Assembly: GCA_963920575.1 (NCBI GenBank)
Contig: OY986971.1
Span: forward strand, 4,069,340-4,133,339
Source: Narthecium ossifragum
Taxonomy: Eukaryota > Streptophyta > Magnoliopsida > Dioscoreales > Nartheciaceae
DNA: 64,000 bases
Direction of reading: 5' to 3'
The number at the start of each line of letters is the position of its first letter. The first letter of the stretch is position 1. The position numbers were made by a program, and so were the translations under genes. The notes under the pieces were generated by a model. It had not been told where the DNA came from. It saw only the letters and a list, made by a program, of their open reading frames with translations, and did not search any database. Below, piece after piece: positions 34,101 to 44,189 of this stretch.

Positions 34101-34874
34101 AGGTGGAAGGATAGATTTATTCGTCGGCTATTTCCTGAGTCTACAACATCTGAAATCATGAGCATTCAAGTAGAAAGAGAGGTAGGACAAGACAAAACTG
34201 TGTGGATGCATCATAGCAGAGGAATAATGAATTCAAGCTCAGCTTTCTCGATGTTATATGAGAAAGGAAGAAGGTCATTAAACACACAGGAGGAATGGTG
34301 TCGTTGGCAAAGCATATGGGGAGGACCATTCGGGCCACGAATTAGATCTTTCATCTGGAAATTAGTTCACGGTAAGATTCCTACCTTGGAGGCTTTAGGG
34401 AAAATTGGTATGATGGAATCCAAAATATGCCAGAGATGCGGTGCGGCGGAGGAGACCATAGATCATCTGTTTTTGGATTGTTCCTTTGCAAGGGAGGTAT
34501 GGAGCTTAGTGTTTACAAGAGATGAGGGAATATTAACTAACCAAAGCTGGACTCAATGGAAGGAGCTCCTCCAGGTATCAGGTAAAAGTCAGCAGGCCAG
34601 GGAGAGGAAGTCCAGGATCGGATATACCTTATGGCAGCTTTGGAAATCTAGAAATAAGCTTGTCTTTGAGAAATCTCAGGAGAAGCCAGGGGAGGTAGCT
34701 AGAAGATGCTTGTGGTTGTCTAAAGAATGGTTGTTGTCTACAAAAGCAGGACAGAAAAAGAAGGAAACCTATGACTATTCCTCCATTCAGTGTGATGCCT
34801 CATTTGATCCGGGGATGAAGAAAGGAGGGGTCGGTTTAGTGTGTAGAGATGCTCAGGGGAGCCAGTATCCATAA
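31170..34874 (+). CDS. LINE A ORF2: endonuclease, reverse transcriptase, zf-RVT and start of RNase H
   Basis: About 1234 codons from ATG 31170 (the codon before it is TTG). Domains in order: an APE-type endonuclease from residue 1 (MKVLSWNCRGIG, GDWN near 138, SDHCP near 225); a reverse transcriptase from about 430 to 760 (PGPDGLSAEFF, ECRPISLCN-like YRPISLCNVLYK, KLDIQATYDSV, RQGDPLSPFLF, HADD near 690); a zf-RVT linker near 1050-1110 (SFIWKLVHGKIPT, CQRCGAAEETIDHLF); and the first strand of RNase H (QCDASFDPG near 1207). The catalytic box is HADD rather than YADD or FADD. The frame stops at 34874 inside RNase H, where the remaining homology continues in another frame. It makes target-primed cDNA in active relatives; this copy is probably inactive. 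Confidence 0.9.
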   Translation: MKVLSWNCRGIGLQRTEITCRRLFQDRGLEILCLIDVIIQEEQNQDFCFKIGDELQAFLLPADGLMGGILMVWRPNYAQISVLSMCSQAVHALVTPLHEEQWALTVVYAARKARERRRLWELVSCFTDAAIPHMFIGDWNVITSQEEKRGGKPFEYKTSVMEFLECITRNGLIDMGFVGPTFTWCNQRIGRARILERLDRAFCNAEWKQLFPEAVVWHLPRIASDHCPLVVGFQQKDHQDAPGMFRLRNHWLNTPSFEATVKRAWARPRHGTLDYQFSMRLNEIKRVVKRWKRDGEDEIDRRMERTSRSLEDLYWMEEEGEIAEGRQLEMRSMENLIEALRRRKEVSQAQSSRLKWLKQGDVNSGFFHSLNRAKGVKQKILEVQIEDGCILETEKEIGLAFAEHFNQLWHDPYKDEQRPIPRGLPTISEEAKLLLAQDVTREEIKRAVMLLGTDKCPGPDGLSAEFFKEYWEVVGEEMTNVILDFFRNLKLPAKWNETLIALIPKCWNPRRLKEYRPISLCNVLYKVIATIMTRRLKCVLPEIVNSEQSAFVDGRSLHDNVGIAQEILHSVSNSSRQQPLMVVKLDIQATYDSVRWRYLEEIMIVMGFPRRWVDWIMKCVSTPKFAVIINGRIYGRAIPQRGIRQGDPLSPFLFVIVQVALSKILNKPGRGLIGITYPGSHVRVTHLLHADDCLLVTEASLAEAQKIRKIFTRYHECSGMALNPTKSSVKMSRALSEGRRRKICRRLQMMESSLPWRYLGVPINGERLISKDFGDLLEKISTKLTKWGDSRLAFPGRMIMVKHVLQAIPIHTMMATDVPKTVLRKIEKLSMAFLWEGKRSGISVVKWEKICEAKEDGGLGLRDLVTWQRALRLQRVAKLFPRKKSLWKNVVAAKYKWKGALPTEKTWSKSSQAWKDICRATLSLREDLKWVPAISSKISILKNWWVLDLPICMKPTPFNVELVTERMQVGKLISVDGRWKDRFIRRLFPESTTSEIMSIQVEREVGQDKTVWMHHSRGIMNSSSAFSMLYEKGRRSLNTQEEWCRWQSIWGGPFGPRIRSFIWKLVHGKIPTLEALGKIGMMESKICQRCGAAEETIDHLFLDCSFAREVWSLVFTRDEGILTNQSWTQWKELLQVSGKSQQARERKSRIGYTLWQLWKSRNKLVFEKSQEKPGEVARRCLWLSKEWLLSTKAGQKKKETYDYSSIQCDASFDPGMKKGGVGLVCRDAQGSQYP

Positions 34875-35030
34875 GTGGGCCGATGGAAGGAGAGATTGTT
34901 GCTGTCTTGAGAGCATTGGAAGAAGCAAAAAAAGACAGGATTGGAAGACTAATAGTTGAATCAGATTCTAAAGACCTAATTGAGATGATAAATGTAAAGA
35001 TAGTAACACACCTTTGTGGTGGGCAAAGGA
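34862..35030 (+). pseudogene. LINE A RNase H remainder, out of frame
   Basis: The frame offset by two from ORF2 reads GPMEGEIVAVLRALEEAKK and then VESDSKDLIEMIN, the expected second half of a plant LINE RNase H. A small indel between about 34855 and 34875 must have shifted the frame. Confidence 0.8.
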
Positions 35031-35035
35031 GTTCG

Positions 35036-35056
35036 CCCCCCCCCCCCCCCCCCCCC
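35036..35056. repeat. 21-base C homopolymer in the LINE A 3' region
   Basis: An uninterrupted run of C lies between the RNase H remnant and the 3' terminal block. Long C runs are rare in plant DNA and prone to sequencing error, so the length is uncertain. Confidence 0.85.
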
Positions 35057-35140
35057 GAGTATCTGGGTTTGTGATGTAAGAGGGGATTTTGTTGTACACC
35101 AGCCTCTTGGCTCAACTGATCAAAAAAAAAAAAAAAAAAA

Positions 35141-35867
35141 GAGACTCTCCATCGAATGGGTTTTCTCGAACGGACGATTCGATGGGTCTCTTCCAAGATA
35201 TCATCGCCTCGAATGGCCTCCATCATCAATGGACACACATATGGTCATGTTTCCCCCAGACATGGACTTTGCCAGGGAGATCCTCTCTCCCACTTGCTTT
35301 TTATTTTTTGTCAGAAATGGTTCTCTCGGTCTCCCTGGCTGATCCAGTGGCAGGCGTCAGGGGGCTCTCCTTCCCATGAGACAACATCTACATTGCTCAT
35401 CTCATGCATGCGGATGATGTCTTGCTAATATATGGAAAATAAATCATGTGTCTTCCTTTCCCTGTCCTTGCCCAGGCATCAATGGGATCGAATTTGCCGG
35501 TTTCTACGCATGGTGGAATTGGAAGGCCCATTTCATGAGCTCAAAAAAGTCTGCCGCCGATAGACGTCGTCCCCATACGGGGACTCCCAAGTAGTTCTGC
35601 GCATGGTGGAATTGGAAGGCCCATGGAAATACTTGGGAGTCCCCGTATGGGGACGACGTCTATGGGCGGCAGACTTTTTTGAGCTCATGAACTCTGTGGT
35701 TGCGAGAGTTGTGAGTTGGAACGCCTCCCGTCTTGCCTTCCCGGGCTATCTTGTACAAACATGTGGTGCAATCCCTTCCAGTACACTACATGACATCTAC
35801 TCATGTTCCTATCAATGTCCTGAGGAAGATTGAGAAGATGGGGCGTGACTTCCTTTGGGAGGGTAGG
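35141..35867 (+). pseudogene. LINE B segment 1: reverse transcriptase fragment
   Basis: Begins immediately after the LINE A poly(A). Fragments in different frames read INGHTYGHVSPRHGLCQGDPLS, MHADDVLLIY, WKYLGVPVWGRRL, NASRLAFPGYLVQ and LRKIEKMGRDFLWEG, all typical of L1 RT and its thumb. It contains stops and a local inverted duplication (35502-35688). It is cut at 35867 by an LTR element and resumes at 50557. Confidence 0.85.
35502..35688. repeat. Inverted plus direct duplication within LINE B
   Basis: A 59-bp left arm (35535-35593) is the reverse complement of 35630-35688 with one mismatch. A 30-bp direct repeat (35502-35531 and 35595-35624, one mismatch) flanks it. The right copies fit normal LINE coding sequence, so the left arm is the inserted, inverted copy. 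Confidence 0.93.
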
Positions 35868-36454
35868 TGTAAGGGCCTAAGTGTTAATTTCCAAGCTTTT
35901 ATGTAAATTGGAGGACTTTTCGCGTAATTTCAAGTCTTGTGGGGGGTTTTATGCAAAAACCACCCCCTTTCTAGAAAAATCCAGGCTTCTCCTTCCTTTC
36001 TTTCTTTGGCTGCCAACCCGAAAGAGAGAGAGAGTGAGATCGGGAGAGAGATAGAGAGAGAGATCGAGAGAGAGGTTTGGAGAAGGAGGTGGAGATCGCC
36101 GGCGTTGGAGTTGGAGAGGGAGAGATCGACGCCGGAGAAGGAAGGGAGGAAGAACCGAGAGAAGAAGAAAGTGGAGATCACCGGAAAAAGGGCAGATCCG
36201 GTGAGCTTTCCACCGGATTTCGTCTTCCTTGGCTTAGGTAAGCTTCTAGCTTCTCTCCCCTTTAAGCTCCCTTGTTTCCCGTCATTTTTTCGGTGGGTTT
36301 TTGGAGGAGCTTCGCGGTTACCGGCGATGGGTCGCCGGAGAAGGTGTCGTGGACGGCGATGGGGACCTCCCTCGGCGACTGCAGCGCCGGCGAAGGACCC
36401 CTGTGGTCCATGGCATCTTTCTCCGAGCCCTGTCTGGGCGTTACCATGGCAGGG
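35868..36454 (+). mobile_element. Truncated 5' LTR (first 587 bp)
   Basis: Collinear with the start of the LTR at 38502 as far as CCATGGCAGGG, where it switches to inverted sequence. The full LTR is about 2236 bp, so about three quarters is missing. Confidence 0.82.
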
Positions 36455-37406
36455 ATCGGTGGAAAGGTCACCGGATCTGTCCTTTTTCCGGTGATCTCCA
36501 CTTTCTTCTTCTCTCAGTTCTTCCTCCCTTCCTTCTCCGACGCCGATCTCTCCCTCTCCAACTCCGACGCCGGCGATCTCCACCTTCTTCTCCAAACCTC
36601 TCTCTCGATCTCTCTCCCGATCTCACTCTCTCTCTCTTTCGGGTTGGCAGCCAAAGAAAGAAAGGAAGAAGAAGCCTGGATTTTTCTAGAAAGGGGGTGG
36701 TTTTTGCATAAAACCCCCCACAAGACTTGAAATTACGCGAAAAGTCCTCCAATTTACATAAAAGCTTGAAAATTAACACTTAGGCCCTTACAACCTCCCC
36801 CTCTTAAGGGAATTTCGTCCCCGAAATTCGACTCGAGCATGAAGAAAACGAAAATCACCAAGTTCAAGCTCACATCCTCAACACACCAATCATACTCGGG
36901 CCCCAGTCCTGACAGGTGTCCCCTCTGTTCAACTCCACAGTGGAAACATCTGATGGAGGTTATTATCACAATCGGCATGGTAGTTTGGCTAGACTGGCAT
37001 GTGGTCACACTATCGGTCCAGCCCCGTACCACTACCTCAAACTCCCGGGAACACGCGAACTAGCAACCAACACATCATAACATGGTATGCACCTATCATC
37101 ACAGAGGTATAGCTATACAACATGACATACAACACAACATTGCATCACATATAAACATAACACAACATATACAACGGAGAAAGGAAAAAGAACAAAAATC
37201 AAATAAAAATAAAATCAAATCAAATCAAGGACGATTGTACAGTGAAATCGTGCATTATTGCATGCATCAATTTGTAAGAAGAATTTGCGATACATGAATT
37301 CTATGGAAAATTCGTCAGAATGACAATAACGTGGAGTATTAGTATCAGCATCTTAAGTACTCCAAGCATCACAGTTCACTAAATTTCTAAACATGAGTAG
37401 AAAGCT
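36455..37406 (-). repeat. Left arm of a 0.95 kb inverted repeat
   Basis: It is the reverse complement of 37885-38853: first an inverted LTR head (to about 36788), then an inverted internal 3' end including the purine tract and GGGGACGAAATT motif. The spacer between the arms is 478 bp. Confidence 0.88.
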
Positions 37407-37884
37407 GTGACGAGAAGCATTTATGTGGAATGTTTGAATTATATGGATTTTTTTGGTGCATCTATACCTATGTTTCGGTAAGCTAGTGACCATTTCGATA
37501 ACAAGCCTTTTCCTTTAAGTTTGATGTCCAATCGATCCAATAGTGATTCATAGGTGATGGATTCGAACGATTGTTTAAAATGAGAAGATTTTCTATTCAT
37601 ACACGAAATGTCCCAAATTTACTTGGAAATTCTTGCTCTTGGAAGTTGCTTCCCTCTGTGTCATTATCAGGATTTGATTTATTTTTACTGAACCCTGTTT
37701 GGGAATTAAGCTAATCCTTTGATTTGCTCTCCGGAAAGAACTTCAAAGACTTGAAAAGGTGGAGAAGATCATAGAGATTAGATAATTCTTGGTTTACTAG
37801 CTGATTTGATTCGTAGTGATTTCACGTGGGTATTTGTGCTTTTTGCAAAATTTAGCGGAGGCAGCCTCTATAACTTTAACCAGA
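37407..37884. other. Spacer between inverted arms, no gene
   Basis: AT-rich non-coding sequence, presumably internal region of the element. I see nothing in it. Confidence 0.5.
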
Positions 37885-38286
37885 AGCTTTCTGCTCATGT
37901 TTAGAAATTTAGGGAACTGTGATGCTTGGAGTACTTAAGATGCTGATACTGATACTCCACGTTATTGTCATTCTGACGAATTTTCCCAAGAATTCATGTA
38001 TCGCAAATTCTTCTTCCAAATTGATGCATGCAATAACGCACGGTTTCACTGTACAATCGTCCTAGATTTTATTTGATTTTATTTTATTTTATTTTTATTT
38101 TTGTTCTTTTTCCTTTCTCCGTTGTATATGTTGTGTTATGTTTATATGTGATGCAATGTTGTGTTGTATGTCATGTTGTATAGCTATACCTCTGTGATGA
38201 TGGGTGCATGCCATGTTATGATGTGTTGGTTGCTAGTTCGCGTGTTCCCGGGAGTCTGAGGTAGTGGTACAGGGCTGGACGATAGT

Positions 38287-38500
38287 GTGACCACATGCCA
38301 GTCTAGCCAAACAACCATGCCGATTGTGATAATAACCTCCATCAGATGCTTCCACTGTGGAGTTGAACAGAGGGGACACCTGTTGGGACTGGGGCCTGAG
38401 TATGATTGGCGTGTTGAGGATGTGGGCTTGAACTTGGTGATTTTCGTTTTTTTCGTGCTCGAGTTGAATTTCGGGGACGAAATTTCCTTAAGGGGGGAGG
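38287..38500 (+). pseudogene. Trace of gag zinc knuckle joined to the 3' end of pol
   Basis: A 75-codon frame reads CFHCGVEQRGHL, resembling a CCHC knuckle with two extra residues, followed after a short stretch by LNFGDEISLRGE, the usual C-terminal peptide of plant gypsy pol before the purine tract. All of pol between them is absent, which implies a large internal deletion. Confidence 0.5.
38490..38500 (+). other. Polypurine tract of the rearranged LTR element
   Basis: AAGGGGGGAGG lies one base before the LTR start TGTAAGGGCC and after GGGGACGAAATTTCC, the canonical 3' layout of plant gypsy elements. An inverted copy is present near 36795. Confidence 0.85.
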
Positions 38501-38501
38501 T

Positions 38502-39160
38502 TGTAAGGGCCTAAGTGTTAATTTCCAAGCTTTTATGTAAATTGGAGGACTTTTCGCGTAATTTCAAGTCTTGTGGGGGGTTTTATGCAAAAACCACCCC
38601 CCTTTCTAGAAAAATCCAGGCTTCTCCTTCCTTTCTTTCTTTGGCTGCCAACCCAAAAGAGAGAGAGAGTGAGATCGGGAGAGAGATAGAGAGAGAGATC
38701 GAGAGAGAGGTTTGGAGAAGGAGGTGGAGATCGCCGGCGTTGGAGTTGGAGAGGGAGAGATCGGCGCCGGAGAAGGAAGGGAGGAAGAACCGAGAGAAGA
38801 AGAAAGTGGAGATCACCGGAAAAAGAGCAGATCCGGTGAGCTTTTCACCGGATTTTGTCTTCCTTGGCTTAGGTAAGCTTCTAGCTTCTCTCCCCTTTAA
38901 GTTCCCTTGTTTCCCGTCGTTTTTCCGGTGGGTTTTTGGAGGAGCTTCGCGGTTACCGGCGATGGGTCGCCGGAGAAGGTGTCGTGGACGGCGACGGGGA
39001 CCTCCCTCGGCGACTGCAGCGCTGGAGAAGGACCACCGTGGTCCAGGGCATCTTTCTCCGAGCCCTGTCTGGGCGTTTCCATGGCAGGGGATCCTCGATC
39101 CTCCTCCCTGCCATGGTTTCCGGCGAGGTTCCGGCCGACCTTTCTCTGGCCATGGCCGTC
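38502..39160 (+). mobile_element. 3' LTR of the rearranged element, first part
   Basis: First 659 bp of the LTR, interrupted at 39160 by the nested chromovirus and resumed at 48980. Purine-rich AGAGAGAGA tracts yield long non-coding frames. Confidence 0.85.
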
Positions 39161-41826
39161 TGTCACACCCCGACCCAGAAAACCTATCCATGACGAGGCG
39201 TGAGGGTTCCTATAACTATTAATCTCCAAATGGAGCGATACAAAGCGGAATTATAGATAAACTAAACAATTTTATACTCCATAGGTGAAACAACAATTCA
39301 ATTCATAAATATACATCATGTTGTACTGATACAAGATCTTCCAAGAAAAGATAAAATACATTAATCCCAAAAGTCCTCGAAATGTTTATAATATACAATC
39401 TATCAAAATGTACAACAAATAATCCTCCAGCAACCTCAAGCACCTCTGGACGTAGTCGCGCCACCAAAAGCTGATCCCGCCGGCTCAACTGTAGAAGAAC
39501 TGGCGCCTGCACCTGCAAACGCAGCCCGGGTAGGAGTGAGCGATAAGCTCAGCAGGGTTCTACTCTACGGCACACTGAAGGGAGGAAAACAACAACGGTG
39601 TCGTTTCTCCGCCAAAGTCTAAAGGATGCCACGGGTCCCATAACCCTATCGATGTCCCAAGGGCTCTTGTCATGAAACCTCTCTCCTGAACATGTTACCA
39701 GGAGGCCACGAAACAGTAACATACAGGATCACCCTTACCCAAGCTGGAACACCATGCCTTGGGGAACCGCGTCGGGAACGCATCGACAACCATCTTTAGC
39801 ACTTGGCTTTGGAGAATCGACACGACCTCTAAACCTCAAATATTGATCAGAGTCAACTATCGCAAATCCTCAATAACATGAGATCTGATTATACAATCAC
39901 ACCCTAATCCTGACTACCCAGCCGCGGTCCTAATGGCTAGATCCGAGCTACCGAGAGCCTCGGATCGGCGATCACCCATCGCCCGCCTAACCTCAAATGT
40001 CTCTAATGCAAACAAGATGCATGCAATGCTCAGGCACAGATAACAAGATATAAGCATGCAACAAGATGTCATTAGTCATACAGGGCTAGGCATAGCTTAC
40101 AGCTAGCCAAAGGGTAAGCATAGCAAAGGCCTCACATACAGAATATCTATGCTAACCAAACAAATATACTGAGCCAAGCATTACACACAGATATACAATA
40201 GTCTTCAGTGCTCTCTTGCACCTGACAGACTAAGGTTCCACAGTTACCCCGCAGGTAACTGGCCACAGTTATACAATAGCCCTCGGCACTCGCCGGCAAC
40301 AGGCTAAGGTTCCACAATTCCTCATTAACTGGCACTCATAGCTAGCTAATGGTTAAGCAGCCCCATATAGCATTTAACTACTTATCAAACGTATTAAATG
40401 CGATCAAAACCATAGATTCGTCCAAAAAGGAAAATACTCGAATTGAATCTCAAACCCGATAGAAATCCTTTTAAAACTCTACAAAATTCACTTGCAAACC
40501 TCCCAACATGTTTAAAGATCAATCATGATTGAAAGCCATCCAAGAAAAACCAGAAAACCATGTTCAAGGGCCCACGGTCGATGTGACGGTTGATCCGACG
40601 GTCGACCGTGAGGCCACGGTCAATGTCACGGTCGATGCCACGGTCGACCGTGAGGCCAACACAAAGAAAACCAAAAGGCGACGGTCGATCCACACATCGA
40701 CCCTGAGAAGCCCAAAACCAAACAGCGCCTGACGGTCGATGCGACGGTCGATCCGACGGTCGACCGTCAGGTAAAATCGGAAAAGTGAAGATCCCGCGGT
40801 CGATCCATGCATCGACCCTGGGAGGCTAAAATCCCGACAGAGTCCGACGGTCGATCCGACGGTCGATCCGACGGTCGACCGTCAGGCCCAGAAAACGTAA
40901 ATCAATACTTGACGGTCGATGCACCGATCGACCATCGAGCCCCGAAAGAGCGTATCAACGCTTGACGGTCGATGCACCGATCGACCGTCGAGCCTTAGGC
41001 ACAGTTCATCAGAACAGTCCCGAAAATCCAATTTCTTGGATTTCAAGGATCAAATCTAGTTGGAAAACAATGAGATTTTGCAAGCAAGTGTAATTCTCGA
41101 TGGGGAAACCAATGGTTTGAAGAAATCACATTTTTGACGGTTAAATCTCCAATCTATGTCAAAATGGGCGAAAACCGACAAAACGGCGATAATACGGAAA
41201 TCAACCGTTAGAATAAGGAAATCGCGAGTTAGGAATTCTTCAAACCATCTATAACACATGCACAATGAATTACACAACATTCTATCAAGTATTCATACAG
41301 CAAAAAGGCAATCAACCTATCCTAGGAGAACCCGATCCTAAAATCGAGGTAGAAACACCTACTTGAACATACAGGGCAGCTCCTCTATGCATCCCCCAAC
41401 TCCGATCGCCGGAAGCCACTCCTCGAAATCCACACTCCGATGCCCTAGCACAGCCGCAGGAGAGAGAGAGAGAAGAGAGAACAGAGAACGCATGAGAAGA
41501 AGAAAGAAAGAAAGAGGGAGAAGGAAGGCTTAAATAGAAAACTGGAATCCATCGCAGCCGTCCGATTTGATCTCTCCCGATCGAGCTCCGATCTTCCGAT
41601 CGGATGCACCCTAAAGATTCTAATCAAACACTTACATCAATCAAAGGCCATATGTGCAACGCGGGTGTGAAACTGACCACCAGGAAGCATATTTACCAAA
41701 ATGCCACTGGGGTCAAAAACAGCGATGCAGTCAACCGATCGCATCCCAAGGCCAACCGAGCCAAACCACAAACCCAGACCCTCGACCTAACGCGGTCGGG
41801 CCAGGTTGGAGGTACGGGTCCTCACA
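39161..41826 (-). mobile_element. Left LTR of the chromovirus (3' LTR in its own sense)
   Basis: 2666 bp. It holds a 12-bp-unit CGGTCGA array (40571-40992) and, read on the minus strand, a TATTTAA TATA-like box at about 41535 followed by a CT-rich leader. It is 49 bp longer than the sister LTR, largely because of array length. Confidence 0.93.
40571..40992. repeat. CGGTCGAT palindrome array, left LTR
   Basis: Head-to-tail 12-mers GACGGTCGATCC/GC end in GACGGTCGACCGTC, and hairpin pairs of the form GACGGTCGAT-N6-ATCGACCGTC recur about every 50-65 bp (for example starts at 40846, 40911 and 40964). Confidence 0.9.
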
Positions 41827-41829
41827 ACC

Positions 41830-42090
41830 TATTACCCTTAAAGAAATTTCGTCCCGAAATTTAAGGGTAGGGCTGGAAAAGAAGAACCAACTAGTCCTAG
41901 TGGCACGAACGCCCACACAAAGAAAACTACCTGCTAGGTCGAACAATCGGGGAAACCACTGGCACATGTGATCCTCTCGGTCCCACGTCAAGCCCTCTGC
42001 ACTACCATGCCTCCATCTGATCATCACCAACGGTACCGATCTGCATCTCAGCATCTGAACTCGTCTGCCCACAATCTGCACTGACTACTC
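41830..42090 (-). pseudogene. Chromodomain-like C-terminus of chromovirus pol
   Basis: The minus strand reads GRRVQMLRCRSVPLVMIRW, then EGLTWDREDHM and FPRLF, matching the degenerate chromodomain at the end of Tekay-type integrases (R..Q.LR....PLVKV.W.......TWE.ED.M....P.LF). It is followed by KFRDEISLR, the pol-end peptide, near the purine tract. Confidence 0.8.
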
Positions 42091-42290
42091 TATGTAGGCG
42101 ACGTCCTCCTCGACTACGATGTCGTCGTGTCTGATCACGTGGGACTGATATGGAATGTACTCCCTCAACACCGAACATGTGGCAGAAGTACACGCAACTG
42201 ACAAGTGCGTAAGTTGGCCCGATCTGTAAGCGAACCCTCTGCCGCCAACTGCGAACTCTAACGGCTGTCACTTCTGACCTGATCTGCACT
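42091..42290 (-). pseudogene. Integrase C-terminal (GPF-like) remnant
   Basis: Minus-strand peptides RLQIGPTYALVSCVYFCHMF and SVPRDQTRRHRSRG correspond to the usual LP..L..VH.VFHVS.LR.Y.PDP.H module in shifted form. Frameshifts are evident. Confidence 0.65.
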
Positions 42291-42639
42291 GATCTCTCTG
42301 CCCCAAAAGGTGCAACGCCGGTGCTGAGCCGTCAACTGCTGAAGTAGGCAAACTCCGCCCTGAGGATGTGCTCTCATCGTCTGACGTCTGCATCAATAAC
42401 GTGTGCTCTAAGCACGTCACCATGGATCTGAATGGTCCTCTCTGACCGTCTGTCCATCTGTACCGCGAGATGCTGTGCTAGAAGTCAATGCTGTGATCAT
42501 CGGCTCCTAAGAGCTGTACTAGACTCATGTCCGTGATCCTGGAATCATGGCCTGAAGTGATGGAAGCTGAAGCATCACGCCATCTGATCACCTTTCTGAC
42601 ATGTGGACTGCTATGTGGCACACATACTCATCTCACATG

Positions 42640-42775
42640 GTATGTGCTGACCTGACCTCTGCATCTGGTCTCTGGATCTGACCTCTGAATCTGATCTCTG
42701 CATCTGATCCTGAATCTGATCTCTGCATCTGATCCTGAACCTGATCTTGCATCTGATCTCCGCATCTGATGCCAA
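42640..42775. repeat. Short tandem repeat, CTGATCTCTGCATCTGATCC-like units
   Basis: Units built from TCTGATC and TGCATCTG repeat through the region that should encode the integrase N-terminus to core. This local expansion disrupts the frame. Confidence 0.75.
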
Positions 42776-42902
42776 CCAGCTGATGACGAAATCCACGATA
42801 TACTTCCATGCCTCCTGAATGAATAGCAGCATGAGAGGAGTGAACTTCACGTAGGATGTCCTCGTGCAACTCTGGATCTGCTACTCCACCACTGGAGTAC
42901 AA
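42776..42902 (-). pseudogene. Integrase zinc-binding (H2C2) remnant
   Basis: The minus strand reads PELHEDILREVHSSHAAIHS, then GGMEVYRGFRHQL, the first half (both histidines) of the gypsy integrase H2C2 domain. The cysteine half is lost in the repeat expansion at 42640-42775. Confidence 0.82.
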
Positions 42903-42955
42903 TCAACTGTCTGCTAAAGCCGTCAGGAATCTCTACAGGCTCGATGTCGTCGTCG

Positions 42956-43239
42956 CTCCACGTCGTCATGGTTCTGGTGCAGATTCTCGGGGTAGGGTTG
43001 CCTCGGCCTCCACCTCATCTGGTCTCTGCTCTCTGCCAACTCTGACTGGTCCTCTACACGAAGGAACCTTCAGGAAAACTCTGCCAGGAACTGAGAACTC
43101 CACGTCGTCATGGTTCTGGTGCAGATTCTCGGGGTAGGGTTGCCTCGGCCTCCACCTCATCTGGTCTCTGCTCTCTGCCAACTCTGACTGGTCCTCTACA
43201 CGAAGGAACCTTCAGGAAAACTCTGCCAGGAACTGAGAA
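42956..43239. repeat. Perfect 142-bp tandem duplication in pol
   Basis: 42956-43097 and 43098-43239 appear identical base for base. Each starts CTCCACGTCGTCATGG and ends CAGGAACTGAGAA. Confidence 0.93.
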
Positions 43240-44189
43240 CTCCAAAGATCATCGCCTCTTACTTGAGTAGCTCTCTCGTCTGCTCTGTGCTGATCTCCCT
43301 GAGGACTGTCTGATGACGCCTGGGGTGGTGGAGGATGCCACAACAACCTCGGTTGAGCAATCGAATGAACGGCACGAACTGCCGTGCTACCCCTAGAATG
43401 GCACTGCATCCGTCTGGGCTGATGATCGCTGCATTAGGCAAACTCCAGCAAAGGAAGATACCCCTCTCAACTGCCTCCTGCAATCTGGTGATGACGTCTG
43501 CCATGGTGTGCTTCTGCTCCCACTCTGACACTGGAAGGAGCTGCAATGGATCCGCCGGATCTGCAATACTGCTAACGAAGCACAATCTACGGTCTGCTGA
43601 CACTGTCCAGCCCTCTATCATGTGCTCGGTACCAACCGCAGCACGGATCTCCACAAGCTCCGGATATGTACCCTGGGTCTATATCACTCTGGCTGGGAGA
43701 GCTGGGATGCTGTAAACACCAAAGGGAAAGTCATCTGGAATCTTATCCTCAAAACCTGATCCAACTGACTGTCTGTTTCCGCTGAGCTGATAATCCGCCA
43801 AATCTGCTCTAGCCTCTCTACCAACTGCTGGTGGCTATTACCCTTAAAGGCACTGACGCAGTGACTTTAAGGCAAAAGCTCCGGTCTCCTGGCCACTCTG
43901 GTCAACGGTCCCGCGGTCTTGGAAATGCCTCTAATGAATCTCGAATACCGTCTTCGACCTCTGCCGTCGCACATCTGTGTCGAGCCAAGCTGAATCAACT
44001 GAAATGTCTGCCACTGAGACTACCCGTCCGTCAAAACCTGCCTCTGAAGGTCAAAACCTCGCGCTGGGAGCCAAATAACGCCGATACACCCTCGGCAGCT
44101 ACGATGCTAACGCCAAGTATCGCTCGTGCTCCTCCTCAGCGCGCCAGTAGGTGCGATGCTGTCGACGACGCCACTGCAACTGATCAGGA

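Larger units (their letters stand above)
30667..35140 (+). mobile_element. LINE A: nearly complete L1-type LINE with ORF1 end, ORF2 and poly(A)
   Basis: The element comprises the 3' part of an ORF1, a long ORF2, a 3' UTR with a 21-base C run (35036-35056), the block CACCAGCCTCTTGGCTCAAC, and a 19-base poly(A) at 35122-35140. The typical ORF1 N-terminal domain and zinc knuckle are not visible, so the copy is probably 5'-truncated. It is the youngest-looking LINE in the window, judging by the open ORF2. Confidence 0.88.
37885..38853 (+). repeat. Right arm of the inverted repeat
   Basis: This runs from an internal non-coding region through a zinc-knuckle-like peptide (CFHCGVEQRGHL near 38350), the pol-end peptide NFGDEISLRGE and the purine tract into the LTR head. 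It is highly similar to the inverted left arm, with a few indels. Confidence 0.88.

Noticed and set aside
35930..39220. Several frames of 150-235 aa on both strands
   Set aside because: They are translations of repeated LTR heads (AGAGAG and CCGGCG tracts) in direct and inverted copies, not genes.
41604..41971. Plus-strand frames at the chromovirus LTR end (also at 6174-6844 and 48800-49192)
   Set aside because: They are antisense to the element and recur only because the LTR is repeated.
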